Made by a program: the position numbers and the translations under genes. The notes beneath the pieces are model-generated. The model had not been told where the DNA came from. It searched no databases and worked only from the letters and a program-made list of their open reading frames with translations. From JARBAK01 sp034472185 (lineage in GTDB: Bacteria; Pseudomonadota; Alphaproteobacteria; Rickettsiales; Midichloriaceae), in NCBI GenBank assembly GCA_034472185.1, contig JARBAK010000001.1, positions 496,001 to 560,000 on the forward strand: 64,000 bases of DNA, read 5' to 3'. Numbering within the stretch: the stretch's first letter is position 1; each line of letters begins with the position of its first letter. Below are positions 1 through 9,352 of this stretch, one piece after another.

Positions 1-953
1 TATATATCCAAGATATCTCCCATCACCCCAAAATCATGCAGCACTTGCATAAGAAGGCGCGCATTTTCTTGCAATATGCTTTTATCTAATATACCTGAAG
101 TTTTAGTCCTAGGACTGTGCAATAATGCAGTATATGGCAGAGTATATCTTGCTCTATGCACACTCGAAGTATCCTCTCCACTTCCATTTTGCAAAAACGT
201 TAAATCCTCTACATCTATAGATTGTCTACTGTGCCCAGTTGTCTGATATGAGCTCTCTTCTGGAGACTCTACTTGACCAGCAACTCTTGGTATCGTTTTT
301 CTTTCTGAAAGAGATAATTTTTTACGCTTTGAAAAAGCACGCATCGAATTAAAACAATATCTAGCAATCTTTAATACGCCTCTATAAGTAATACTTATCC
401 CGCTAATCCACTGCGAGAGGCTAATATTTAATGCACTCAATGATATTAGGCATACTAACACTCCCGTCACAGCAGTAAATATCCGCGGATCTATCCCAGG
501 AGAGAGGACGCTATATAAGTAGTGGCCCAAGAATCCTCCATACCACATATCTTGCATAGGCTCATACATTAACAAATGTTCGCTTGTCCCTAATTTTCGA
601 AATGAGGCTAAAAAAAGCGACATCAGCACAAGAGAAAGCATCCCCATAATAGTGCCGAAATAAAATCTTATCCTCCTACCCAAAACAACAGCCAAACTGT
701 TAATAAATATTATGCTCAATAATAAAAAAACGGCCCCTCCGAAAGCTTGGAGCGCAGGGTCTACAGCATATGCTGCATACCGTCCTACAATATTATGCAC
801 CTTACTATCAGAAGCATGCAAAAAAGACGGATCTTCGGGCGAATAGCTTAGAACTGCACCTAATGCGATCAACTGGAAAATGCCAAAAAACAATGCTATA
901 ATAGTCTCTATGATTCTTCGGAGGTTATTATTTGGAGTGCGAAATTTTTGCAT
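1..953 (-). CDS. ftsK: DNA translocase FtsK, N-terminal part (runs off the window start)
   Basis: Translating the minus strand from ATG at 953 gives 317 codons with no stop before the window edge. The product begins with four hydrophobic helices (about residues 15-38, 68-91, 98-117 and 158-178). A polar, Ser/Thr-rich linker follows (about 205-290). The last residues carry the motif ENARLLMQVLHDFGVMGDI, typical of the start of the FtsK motor (alpha domain). FtsK anchors at the division septum and pumps DNA to segregate chromosome termini. The ATPase and gamma domains lie outside the window. The linker is short compared with E. coli. The start is preceded by a weak GGGA. Confidence 0.88.
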   Translation of the reverse strand, partial: MQKFRTPNNNLRRIIETIIALFFGIFQLIALGAVLSYSPEDPSFLHASDSKVHNIVGRYAAYAVDPALQAFGGAVFLLLSIIFINSLAVVLGRRIRFYFGTIMGMLSLVLMSLFLASFRKLGTSEHLLMYEPMQDMWYGGFLGHYLYSVLSPGIDPRIFTAVTGVLVCLISLSALNISLSQWISGISITYRGVLKIARYCFNSMRAFSKRKKLSLSERKTIPRVAGQVESPEESSYQTTGHSRQSIDVEDLTFLQNGSGEDTSSVHRARYTLPYTALLHSPRTKTSGILDKSILQENARLLMQVLHDFGVMGDILDI

Positions 954-1031
954 AAGAATCCCATTAAACAGCTTCGTTTTTGTACTACGTAGAAGAAAAT
1001 TTTTCAACTAATTGATAAGAAAACAAAAAAG

Positions 1032-1060
1032 TTGACTATGGTTATGCCTATGCTTAGACT
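1032..1060 (+). promoter_or_regulatory. Candidate sigma70 promoter for greA
   Basis: TTGACT at 1032-1037 and TAGACT at 1055-1060 are separated by 17 nt, in the divergent gap between ftsK and greA. The -35 matches five of six consensus bases and the -10 matches four of six. The predicted start is near 1067, leaving a leader of about 100 nt. This is a sequence match only. Confidence 0.35.
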
Positions 1061-1170
1061 ATAGCAGTATCGTTGCAGGCAGTGGCAGACGGATAGTTTA
1101 GCGCTCCGTTGCTCTGATGTTTTGTTAGCATAATTTTTGTGAATTTGTATAATCACATTACGTAAAATCG

Positions 1171-1644
1171 ATGACTACCAGATTTCCCATCACTCCAGAA
1201 GGATACGTACAACTGAATAAGGAATTACATACTTTAAAAACAATAGAAAGACCAGCTGTAATAGCAGCTATTACAGAAGCAAGAGCGCATGGAGATCTAT
1301 CAGAGAATGCTGAATATTCTGCAGCTAAAGAAAAGCAAAGGCTACTGGAAGCTAAAATCCACGAATTGGAAAATAAGCTGGGGCGTGCTGAAGTACTTTC
1401 TATAAAAGGGATAAAAGTAGAACAAATACAGTTCGGCGCTACAGTAAAGCTATTCGACATGGAAGGAAAAAGAGAAGTACAATACCGCATTACCGGAGAT
1501 TATGAAGCAGATATAGAAAAGGGGGATTTGTCTATCTCTTCACCACTAGGCAAAGCACTATTAGGCAAACAAAGCGGTGATGAAGTCGAAGTTACCGCTC
1601 CTAAAGGAATAAAATATTTTCGAGTTATATCCGTTGAGTACTAA
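1171..1644 (+). CDS. greA: Transcription elongation factor GreA
   Basis: The 157-residue product has the normal GreA length. Residues 1-75 form the antiparallel coiled coil, with the tip motif HGDLSENAEYSAAKE carrying the acidic residues that reach the RNA polymerase active site. Residues 80-157 form the FKBP-like domain with GDEVEVTAPKG. GreA stimulates transcript cleavage in backtracked polymerase. The ATG at 1171 fits the family start (MTTRFPITPEGY). No Shine-Dalgarno is visible (TAAAATCG precedes the ATG). It lies divergent from ftsK and 51 nt before the RNase D-like gene, so the two may be cotranscribed. Confidence 0.95.
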   Translation: MTTRFPITPEGYVQLNKELHTLKTIERPAVIAAITEARAHGDLSENAEYSAAKEKQRLLEAKIHELENKLGRAEVLSIKGIKVEQIQFGATVKLFDMEGKREVQYRITGDYEADIEKGDLSISSPLGKALLGKQSGDEVEVTAPKGIKYFRVISVEY

Positions 1645-1695
1645 GGTTTTTAAAAAAGTCAGCGTGCATCTATCACAATCAATCATAAAGATAAT

Positions 1696-2313
1696 ATGAG
1701 AGTTTATTATTCTGTCGGCGATCTACCCGAAAACGCATCCCTCGAATCAGAGCCAAGTATCGCATTAGACACAGAGGCAATGGGCCTTAATAATCAAAGA
1801 GATAGGTTATGTCTAGTGCAGATTGCTACAAGCGATGGACGTGTTTATCTTGTACATTTCCCTAAAAGGGATTACTCCTGTCCCAGGTTAAAGCGCTTGT
1901 TAAGCAACCCTAAGATAGAAAAGATTTTCCATTTTGCACGTTTTGATCTAGCTATTTTGCATATTTATCTGGGAATAGAAATGTCTAGTATATATTGTAC
2001 TAAAACCGCTTCGAAGCTGTGTCGTACATATAGCGAATCTCATGGATTACGCGATTTATGCGCTACTCTACTTAGTATAAAAATCTCTAAGCAGCAAACC
2101 TTGACAGACTGGGGAGCGGAAACTTTAACACCAGAGCAAATAGATTACGCAGCTACAGATGTCATACATCTACACAATTTGAAGAAACAGCTAGATATAA
2201 TACTCACCAGAGAGTATCGCGCAAAGCTTGCATATGAGTGTTTTAAGTTCTTGCCCCTAAGGGCGAAATTAGATGCCGAAGGATGGGGAGACTCATTATT
2301 TATGCACCACTAA
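1696..2313 (+). CDS. rnd: RNase D-like 3'-5' exonuclease
   Basis: This 205-residue protein is a DEDD-superfamily 3'-5' exonuclease. It shows the DxE pair in ALDTEAMG (about residue 23), a conserved Asp in HFARFDLAIL, and the YxxxD signature in DYAATDV near residue 153. It consists of the catalytic domain only. Canonical RNase D is about 375 residues with HRDC domains, which are absent here, as in the short alphaproteobacterial proteins. The likely role is 3' trimming of stable RNA precursors. It lies between greA and lolD on the same strand. No Shine-Dalgarno is evident before the ATG. Confidence 0.85.
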   Translation: MRVYYSVGDLPENASLESEPSIALDTEAMGLNNQRDRLCLVQIATSDGRVYLVHFPKRDYSCPRLKRLLSNPKIEKIFHFARFDLAILHIYLGIEMSSIYCTKTASKLCRTYSESHGLRDLCATLLSIKISKQQTLTDWGAETLTPEQIDYAATDVIHLHNLKKQLDIILTREYRAKLAYECFKFLPLRAKLDAEGWGDSLFMHH

Positions 2314-2340
2314 GCTTCATTATGTTAGGCTACCTGATAA

Positions 2341-3012
2341 ATGTCTTTGTTAGTACTTCAGAAAGTTTGCAAAACCTTCCATAATGAATCTGCAGTGCTT
2401 GAGCAAATAAATCTTATACTTGCCCCAGGCCAGGTAGGCGCTGTGGTAGGAGTGTCAGGTTCTGGAAAAAGCACACTGCTACATATAGCAGCTTTGCTGG
2501 AAAACGCAGATAGTGGCACAATAGTATTAAATGGAAAAGACGTAGGTAATTGCTCTGATCTCCAAAAAACCCTTTTACGAAGAGAGCATATAGGATTTGT
2601 ATATCAGTTTCACAATCTATTACCTGAATTTACTGTACTGGAAAACCTGCTAATCCCCCAATTTATAAATCATAAAGGAAAAAAAGAAGCAGTCGCCACA
2701 GCTTTAGATTTGCTAGAAGAAATAGGGATGCAATCAGAAGCTTCTCGAGAAGTAAATGAATTATCTGGAGGAGAGCAACAACGTATAGCAGTATTACGAA
2801 GTTTAGTAAACAAACCTCACCTTTTACTAGCAGACGAACCTACTGGTAATTTGGATGAGCATAATGCTGCAATAGTGCTGGATTTGTTCATCAAAGAAAC
2901 AAAAAAACGAGATAGCGCAGCGCTTATTGTAACGCATAACACAAAGCTAGCGTCTAAAGCCGATATAGTATTTGCTCTTAGTAAAGGCGAATTAACAGTG
3001 ATAGAGATTTAA
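2341..3012 (+). CDS. lolD: Lipoprotein-releasing ABC transporter ATPase LolD
   Basis: The 223-residue ATPase has Walker A GVSGSGKS (residues 37-44), the Q-loop region YQFHNLLPEFTVLEN, the signature LSGGEQQRI (141-149) and Walker B LLLADEPTGNLD. The YQFHNLLPEFTVLENL segment and overall length match LolD, which powers release of lipoproteins from the inner membrane. The membrane partners LolC/LolE are not adjacent, so the transporter is split. A related MacB-type ATPase is the main alternative. lnt at 52684 supports active lipoprotein maturation. The glmM start lies 5 nt downstream, suggesting cotranscription. Confidence 0.85.
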   Translation: MSLLVLQKVCKTFHNESAVLEQINLILAPGQVGAVVGVSGSGKSTLLHIAALLENADSGTIVLNGKDVGNCSDLQKTLLRREHIGFVYQFHNLLPEFTVLENLLIPQFINHKGKKEAVATALDLLEEIGMQSEASREVNELSGGEQQRIAVLRSLVNKPHLLLADEPTGNLDEHNAAIVLDLFIKETKKRDSAALIVTHNTKLASKADIVFALSKGELTVIEI

Positions 3013-3017
3013 GATAT

Positions 3018-4418
3018 ATGCTCTTTGGGACTGATGGAATACGAGGAGTTGTAAATAAATTTCCTATATTGCCGGACTTCGCCTTAAGGTTAGGTATGGC
3101 TGTAGGTATTTATTTACAGCACTCTAAACTACGGAAGGAAAACAAATACAGACTCTGCAGAGAAGTCATCATTGCAAAAGACACAAGATTATCTGGCTAT
3201 ATGCTGGAACCTGCTATAACAGCCGGTCTCATTGCTGTAGGGGTAAATGTAACTTTGTTAGGGCCCATGCCTACACCAGCACTACAGATGCTAACTAAGT
3301 CTTTGCGTGCAAATTTAGCCGTGATGATTACTGCCTCACACAATTCACATCAAGATAACGGATTTAAACTTTTTGATTACAATGGCCTTAAAGTCTCTAA
3401 CGAGTGCCAACAAACAATACAATCTTTGCTATTTCCGCAATTAGACCATACAGAAAGCTGTGATCCTGCATACAGCGAAGCAAATCTTAATGAATATTTG
3501 GTGGATCCAAATAAATTAGGTCATGCAACTCGATTAAGCGATACTCACGGAAGATACATAGAATATGTAAAGGCTTCTTTCCCGCGTGAATATCAGTTAT
3601 CAGGCATGAAGGTAGTCCTAGATTGTGCTAATGGAGCATCCTATAAAATAGCACCAACTGTTTTTTGGGAATTGGGCATAGAAACGGCATTTATAGGATG
3701 CCATCCGAATGGCGTAAATATAAACCAAAATTGTGGCTCTATGCATCCAGCCGCTCTACAGAAAAGGGTAATAGAAGAAAAAGCTGATATAGGTATAGCC
3801 TTCGATGGAGACGCAGACAGAGCAGTTATATGCGATGAACTCGGTAATATTATATCAGGAGATTTCCTAATAGCACTCATCGCTAAGTCCCTAAAAGATA
3901 GAGAGTCACTTAATGGTGGGGTAGTTTTAACACATGCTTCCAATGGAGGGTTATTGCGTTATCTAAAGAGCATAAACTTACCCGTTTGCATAGCTAACGT
4001 GGGAGACAGGCATATCGCCATTGAGATGCAAAGACTTCTCTGGGGTTTAGGAGGAGAGCCCTCCGGTCACGTGCTTTTAGAAAAGTATAACTATGTAAGT
4101 GACGGCATCATTACATGCTTGCAAGTCTTAACGGCTATGCGAAAATACCAACAAAAGGCAAGCGAGCTATTTAATCTTTTCCAATTAGTGCCACAAATTT
4201 CTAGGCATATAGCAATACACACTATTGACCCCTTAGCCAATCAAAGCGCTATGAAGCAAATAGAAAAAATCAAAGCTGCCAACAAAAATTCGAAGATATC
4301 ACTGCGGAAATCTGGAACTGAACGCATAATCCGCCTCATGGTCGAGGATGAGGACGAAACAAAAGCCCTCCATATCAGTGACACGATACTCGATATCTTA
4401 ACGCGCCTGTCTACCTGA
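3018..4418 (+). CDS. glmM: Phosphoglucosamine mutase GlmM
   Basis: The 466-residue protein begins MLFGTDGIRG. It has the catalytic phosphoserine loop MITASHNSHQDNG (Ser107), the metal loop FDGDADR (about residue 261) and the phosphate-binding RKSGTERIIRLMVE at the C-terminus. It converts glucosamine-6-P to glucosamine-1-P for UDP-GlcNAc, the precursor of peptidoglycan and lipid A. Its length is normal (about 450). It starts 5 nt after lolD, so translation may be coupled. The gene ends in TGA, so UGA serves as a stop codon in this genome. Confidence 0.95.
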   Translation: MLFGTDGIRGVVNKFPILPDFALRLGMAVGIYLQHSKLRKENKYRLCREVIIAKDTRLSGYMLEPAITAGLIAVGVNVTLLGPMPTPALQMLTKSLRANLAVMITASHNSHQDNGFKLFDYNGLKVSNECQQTIQSLLFPQLDHTESCDPAYSEANLNEYLVDPNKLGHATRLSDTHGRYIEYVKASFPREYQLSGMKVVLDCANGASYKIAPTVFWELGIETAFIGCHPNGVNINQNCGSMHPAALQKRVIEEKADIGIAFDGDADRAVICDELGNIISGDFLIALIAKSLKDRESLNGGVVLTHASNGGLLRYLKSINLPVCIANVGDRHIAIEMQRLLWGLGGEPSGHVLLEKYNYVSDGIITCLQVLTAMRKYQQKASELFNLFQLVPQISRHIAIHTIDPLANQSAMKQIEKIKAANKNSKISLRKSGTERIIRLMVEDEDETKALHISDTILDILTRLST

Positions 4419-4424
4419 CATCAC

Positions 4425-4501
<77 letters not shown>

Positions 4502-4669
4502 ACACTGGTCTCCTACTCTCCCACTTTTACAAGAAGCGCTTGCCTCATGTCAAGTGATTTGTGCAAATCATAATGTAAGTAATGATGTTTAAATCACTAC
4601 GTTTACATTTGAATTTCATATATACCCGTTATAAGTCTACCGATTGCTTCATTAGTTTTCACTCTCTTC

Positions 4670-5860
4670 ATGACACATACAGTACGTATCGGCAATATAG
4701 AAATAGGCGGGCAAAATCCCGTTATAATACAATCCATGACTGATACAGATACCTCCGATGTATCTGCAACAGTAAGACAAATTATTGAACTAAATAAAGC
4801 AGGAGCAGAAATGGTGCGGCTCGCTGTCAATACAATAAAAGCCGCGAAAGCAATTCCGCATATTCGCGACAAGCTATACTCACATAATTGCACTATACCT
4901 TTAATAGGGTGTTTCCATTACAACGGACATGTCTTATTGTCCTCTGTATCTGAATGTGCGCAGTATTTAGATAAATATAGAATCAACCCTGGCAACGTGG
5001 GCACTGGACGCGAGAAAGATGAGCATTTCGCAACAGTGATTGATTGCGCACTAAAATATAATAAACCGATACGAATAGGGGTCAATTGGGGAAGTCTCGA
5101 TCAGAAACTTGCTACTGATATGTTAGACAGCAATGCTATATTAAAGCATCCGCGCCCGCTAGAGGAAGTAATACGAGATGTGGTCGTACAATCAGCATTG
5201 CTGAGCGCCAAAAGATGTATTGAGCGCGGCCTGCCTAGCAATAAAATCGTATTATCTGCAAAAGTAAGCGGAGTTCCTGATTTGCTTTATATATATAAAA
5301 GACTCGCAAAAGAATCGAACTATGCATTGCATTTAGGATTGACTGAAGCAGGATCCGGTTATGAGGGCGCAGTAACAAGCGCTATAGGCATTAGCCTCTT
5401 ATTACAACAAGAGATCGGGGACACAATCCGCGTCTCCTTAACGCCTAAACCTAATGAAAGCAGAGCAACAGAGGTTGTTATCTGCCAGGCAATATTGCGT
5501 GCTCTAGCCCTGAGACAAGATAAACCTCATGTTATATCGTGTCCAGGATGTGGTAGAACTGATAGTAATTATTTTAGACAATTAGCAGAAGAAATAAAAA
5601 CATTTATCACAGAACAAATGCCTATTTGGGCAACACAATACCCTAAGGTAATGGGACTAAGGATCGCCGTAATGGGATGTATAGTAAACGGACCGGGAGA
5701 AAGTAAGCATGCAGACATTGGTATCTGCTTACCAGGCAAAGGAGAAAATCACACGGCGCAAGTATTTGTCGAGGGAGAAAAGCGTCATATACTACAAGAG
5801 CCTGATATAGCTGGACAATTCAAAGACATCCTGCTAGCTTACATAAGAGGATGTTTATGA
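4670..5860 (+). CDS. ispG: 4-hydroxy-3-methylbut-2-enyl diphosphate synthase IspG (GcpE)
   Basis: The 396-residue protein performs the penultimate MEP-pathway step, reducing MEcPP to HMBPP with a 4Fe-4S cluster. The cluster ligands are visible in SCPGCGRTD (about residue 283) and in GCIVNGPGESKHADIGI near the C-terminus. The N-terminal TIM barrel begins VRIGNIEIGGQNPVIIQSMT. The short, two-domain form is typical of proteobacteria. The start at 4670 fits the family; no Shine-Dalgarno precedes it. ispH (50003) and ispA (41364) occur in the same window, so the isoprenoid pathway appears functional. Confidence 0.95.
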   Translation: MTHTVRIGNIEIGGQNPVIIQSMTDTDTSDVSATVRQIIELNKAGAEMVRLAVNTIKAAKAIPHIRDKLYSHNCTIPLIGCFHYNGHVLLSSVSECAQYLDKYRINPGNVGTGREKDEHFATVIDCALKYNKPIRIGVNWGSLDQKLATDMLDSNAILKHPRPLEEVIRDVVVQSALLSAKRCIERGLPSNKIVLSAKVSGVPDLLYIYKRLAKESNYALHLGLTEAGSGYEGAVTSAIGISLLLQQEIGDTIRVSLTPKPNESRATEVVICQAILRALALRQDKPHVISCPGCGRTDSNYFRQLAEEIKTFITEQMPIWATQYPKVMGLRIAVMGCIVNGPGESKHADIGICLPGKGENHTAQVFVEGEKRHILQEPDIAGQFKDILLAYIRGCL

Positions 5861-5918
5861 TGCGGCTATATTAGGGGAAAAAGTTTTTTGTATAGCTTAT
5901 ATTTATGAATAGTGCTTT

Positions 5919-7868
5919 ATGCGACATATTGCATACCCCTCAGCATTCAAAAGATTACTACCGTACGTTTCTATCTTTTTAGCCATACAGATGGTAGTAC
6001 GGGTTAGCTTATGGGGTAGAAGCGCATACGCCTTAGGCTCTCTAGGCTATAGTATATTGCCCATAGTTGCCAGGGGCCTATGGTTAGATATAGTAGCGTG
6101 TAGTTTCGCGCTCATTCCGATCTGCATAATTTACACCTTAGTAGCAAGTATAGCCTTATCACAGAGAGCTTCAAACGTTGTAGAATTTGTTCTACGCACA
6201 TTATTTGTCTTCGTTCTTTTATTCGACGCGATCGCTGAACATCTGTTTTGGACGGAATTTGGTGTAAGATATAATTTTATCGCAGTTGATTATCTTGTCT
6301 ACACACATGAAGTAGTGCGAAATATCATCGAATCATATCCCGTCTACTATATTATAAGCGGCATAGGAGGCCTTGCTCTGCTTATTTCTTATACCACATT
6401 ACGCATATGGAAACCACAGATTACAACCACTCATTATAAATCTAAGCTAAAAGGAAATTTATACGCACTAACGCTGCTGTTAATTATATCGGTAAGTTTC
6501 CACGCTATTAGCGATATAGAACAGGCTCGCTCCAGTGAGGGAGATGATCTATCGAAAGAAATCGCTGCTAACGGCTTTTACAGTTTATTCTATGCTTTCG
6601 GGAATAACGAAATTGAATATGATAAATTCTATCTGACCCTCTCTCCTCGCGTAGCATCAAGCAAATTAGACCATATCTCCGCACATAATTCCTCACAATC
6701 TGATGCTACATTTACATACGCTATTACCTCTGATAAACCAGAAATCCATAAAAATGTGATTATTGTGCTTATGGAAAGCATGAGTAGCGAATTCATGGGA
6801 TGGTTTGGGAATCAAAGCGGCTTAACTCCAAACTTAGACAAAATTGCATCACAGGGGTTAATGTTTTCCCAAATATATGCAGCAGGAACGCGTACAGTAC
6901 GGGGGCTAGAAGCAATCGTTTTGTCTCTGCCACCAACTCCTGGCCAATCCATATTGCGACGGCCTAAAAATCACGATTTATTTACCATTGGTAGCGTTTT
7001 TAGAGCTAGAGGATACGACACAATGTTCGCATATGGAGGATATGGGTATTTCGATAATATGAACGCATTCTTTGCGGCTAATCATTTCAGAGTTTTGGAT
7101 AGAGCAAATTTAAAATCCGACGAAATTACTTTTTCTAACGCATGGGGTGTAGCTGATGAAGATCTATTCAATAGAGTAATAAAAGAGGCAGATAATGGTG
7201 CCTCATGTCATAAACCATTTTTGTATATCGTGACAACTACATCAAACCATCGGCCATTTACATATCCAGATGGAAAGATAGATATTGCCTCTAAGAGTGG
7301 ACGTTCAGGAGGAGTGAAATATGCAGATTATAGTATAGGCCAATTTATACAACAAGCCCAATCAAGGGCATGGTTTAAAGATACTATTTTCGTGTTTGTA
7401 GCAGATCATACCGCTGGAAGCGGAGGAAAGAGAGAGTTAAATCTCGAAAACTATCACATCCCAATGATATTTTATGCACCGGGCTTTATCAATCCTGCAG
7501 TTTACAAAGGCTTAGCTAGTCAAATAGATTTAGCACCTTCTCTGTTGGGTTTAATGAATTTTAGTTATAAGAGTAAGTTCTACGGTATAGATCTTTTGCA
7601 ATCTGCAAAAATTAAAGCTTCTGATGCACTTAATACCAAACCTCATTTGGCCAGAGCTTTTATTAGTAATTATCAAAAAATAGGGCTAGTTGCTGGAAAT
7701 ATATTAACTGTTCTCTCTCCACATAAATTGTATCACCAATATACATGTCCTGATATAAATCCTATTATGAAAGAGAATATAGACCGCGCTCTTTTAGAAG
7801 ACACTATCGCGGCTTATCAATCTGCTTCCTGGTGGCGTCAGACATACTTAGACATAAATAAGAATTAA
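5919..7868 (+). CDS. LTA synthase-family (sulfatase-fold) membrane phosphotransferase
   Basis: The 649-residue protein has about five N-terminal membrane helices (within residues 15-200), then an extracytoplasmic alkaline-phosphatase-fold domain. Metal and nucleophile motifs are visible: NVIIVLMESMSSE, AAGTRTVRGLEAI (candidate Thr nucleophile), TTSNHRPFTYP and FVADHTAGSGG. Relatives include LtaS, which polymerises glycerol phosphate, and OpgB/MdoB, which transfers phosphoglycerol to periplasmic glucans. A Gram-negative symbiont does not make lipoteichoic acid, so decoration of glucans, LPS or another surface glycan is more likely. The substrate cannot be read from sequence. It is flanked by ispG and rplE. 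Confidence 0.85.
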   Translation: MRHIAYPSAFKRLLPYVSIFLAIQMVVRVSLWGRSAYALGSLGYSILPIVARGLWLDIVACSFALIPICIIYTLVASIALSQRASNVVEFVLRTLFVFVLLFDAIAEHLFWTEFGVRYNFIAVDYLVYTHEVVRNIIESYPVYYIISGIGGLALLISYTTLRIWKPQITTTHYKSKLKGNLYALTLLLIISVSFHAISDIEQARSSEGDDLSKEIAANGFYSLFYAFGNNEIEYDKFYLTLSPRVASSKLDHISAHNSSQSDATFTYAITSDKPEIHKNVIIVLMESMSSEFMGWFGNQSGLTPNLDKIASQGLMFSQIYAAGTRTVRGLEAIVLSLPPTPGQSILRRPKNHDLFTIGSVFRARGYDTMFAYGGYGYFDNMNAFFAANHFRVLDRANLKSDEITFSNAWGVADEDLFNRVIKEADNGASCHKPFLYIVTTTSNHRPFTYPDGKIDIASKSGRSGGVKYADYSIGQFIQQAQSRAWFKDTIFVFVADHTAGSGGKRELNLENYHIPMIFYAPGFINPAVYKGLASQIDLAPSLLGLMNFSYKSKFYGIDLLQSAKIKASDALNTKPHLARAFISNYQKIGLVAGNILTVLSPHKLYHQYTCPDINPIMKENIDRALLEDTIAAYQSASWWRQTYLDINKN

Positions 7869-7979
7869 TTATGCAAGACTTTAATCAGAGTGTATTATGC
7901 ATCGTGATATGATGACTTAAATATGTACAGATATATATTGGAGCTTTGTTATATGGCAATTTTTTAAAAGACGAGAGAT

Positions 7980-8555
7980 ATGAAAGCAGCTAAGGAAATG
8001 ACAGCTTCTCCAGCAGGAAAGCCTAGATTGGAACGCGATTATTTGACTATCTATACAAAGATGCTGATGAGCGAATGTGGCTATAAAAATGTTATGCAAA
8101 TTCCTAAACTCGAAAAGATTGTTGTAAATATGACAACAAAAGAATGCGTAACAGATGGAAAGGTAGCAAACAGGTTATATGATGATTTATTCACTATAAC
8201 AGGACAGAAGCCTGTTTTCACTCGTGCCAAAGAAGCTATAGCCGCATTTAATTTACGAAAAGGAGCAACTATAGGCGCAAAGGTTACTTTAAGGGGCGCA
8301 ATAATGTATGAATTTTTAGACCGCCTCGTTAATATAGCCTTACCAAGAACCCGCGATTTTAAAGGATTCCGCAAAACTCAATTCGACGGCCATGGTAATT
8401 TTGCTTTTGGTCTAAAAGAGCAAATAGTATTCCCCGAAATCAATTACGACCAAATTGATAAGATCAGAGGTATGGATATAGTTATCACTACTAGCGCTAA
8501 AACTGACAAAGAAGCACAGATTCTTTTAGAAAAATTTGCCATTCCATTTAGATAA
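7980..8555 (+). CDS. rplE: 50S ribosomal protein L5, isolated from the spc operon
   Basis: The 191-residue product matches L5 along its length: GYKNVMQIPKLEKIVVNM, TGQKPVFTRAKEAIAAFNLR, KVTLRGAIMYEFLDRLVNI and FPEINYDQIDKIRGMDI. L5 binds 5S rRNA and the central protuberance. A basic N-terminal extension of about 15 residues (MKAAKEMTASPAGKPR) precedes the usual start. The gene sits alone between the LTA-synthase-like gene and tsaC, although rplE normally lies between rplX and rpsN/rpsH. Either it was relocated or this is a second copy. The sequence appears intact and conserved. A weak GAGAGAT precedes the ATG. Confidence 0.95.
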   Translation: MKAAKEMTASPAGKPRLERDYLTIYTKMLMSECGYKNVMQIPKLEKIVVNMTTKECVTDGKVANRLYDDLFTITGQKPVFTRAKEAIAAFNLRKGATIGAKVTLRGAIMYEFLDRLVNIALPRTRDFKGFRKTQFDGHGNFAFGLKEQIVFPEINYDQIDKIRGMDIVITTSAKTDKEAQILLEKFAIPFR

Positions 8556-8608
8556 ATAAATACCTTGTTATTAAGGTTGTCGCATCTATTAAGGTTTTGT
8601 GCTTTCTT

Positions 8609-9325
8609 GTGAAGATTACAGCCCTAAACACTACTGCTCAAGTAGTTAAGGTATTAAGACAAGGGGGGGTTGTGTGCATGAAAACGGATACATTATATGC
8701 TTTGTCATGTGATGCACTCAATCAGCAAGCAGTACAGAAAGTATTTTCACTTAAGAAGAGAGATTTTAAAAAACCCGTATCGCTTTTAGTTTCAGGAGTT
8801 GAGGGGGCTCGCGCGTATGTGTCTTATTTCCCATATTGTGCAAAAGTGCTATGCTCAATGTTTTGGCCTGGAGCATTAACCGTTATACTATCACAAGTAT
8901 ACCACGCAACCAACTTAGCTAGCGCACTTATCAACACTACCATCGGCATGCGCGCTCCAAATTCCAAAAGCCTTATGCGGATTATAAGAGAACTTGGCAG
9001 GCCGATTTTAGGCACAAGCGCGAATATTACTAACTTCCCCGATGCTAAATCATTAACAATGGTACAAGATCAACTCTCTCTTTTTCATAATAAAAGCGAG
9101 TCTCTATACGGATGGGATCCAGTCAATGAATATATGAGCGGCTTACCTTCTACAGTAGTGCTAATCAAACCTAAAGAGCTATATCAGTATACATATGCTG
9201 ACACGCAAGAATCTAAATTCTATAACATTATCTTATTACGAGAAGGACAAATCCCAACGGCTCAGCTTACAGCAGTTATAAAAAAATTGGGCTTTAATAT
9301 CCAAAGCAACTCTAGACACATATAG
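8609..9325 (+). CDS. tsaC: L-threonylcarbamoyladenylate synthase TsaC (Sua5/YrdC family)
   Basis: The protein contains a YrdC domain: GGVVCMKTDTLYALSCDA, KKRDFKKPVSLLVS, FWPGALTVIL and GTSANITNFPDA. It makes threonylcarbamoyl-AMP from Thr, bicarbonate and ATP for the t6A37 tRNA modification; its partner TsaB is at 54602. I chose the GTG at 8609 because the conserved region starts shortly after it. A TTG at 8597 in the same frame is an alternative giving four more residues. Neither has a well-spaced Shine-Dalgarno. The C-terminal stretch of about 50 residues is shorter than a full Sua5 domain. Confidence 0.88.
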   Translation: MKITALNTTAQVVKVLRQGGVVCMKTDTLYALSCDALNQQAVQKVFSLKKRDFKKPVSLLVSGVEGARAYVSYFPYCAKVLCSMFWPGALTVILSQVYHATNLASALINTTIGMRAPNSKSLMRIIRELGRPILGTSANITNFPDAKSLTMVQDQLSLFHNKSESLYGWDPVNEYMSGLPSTVVLIKPKELYQYTYADTQESKFYNIILLREGQIPTAQLTAVIKKLGFNIQSNSRHI

Positions 9326-9352
9326 AAAAACTCCTTCTAATCGAACCTCAAT

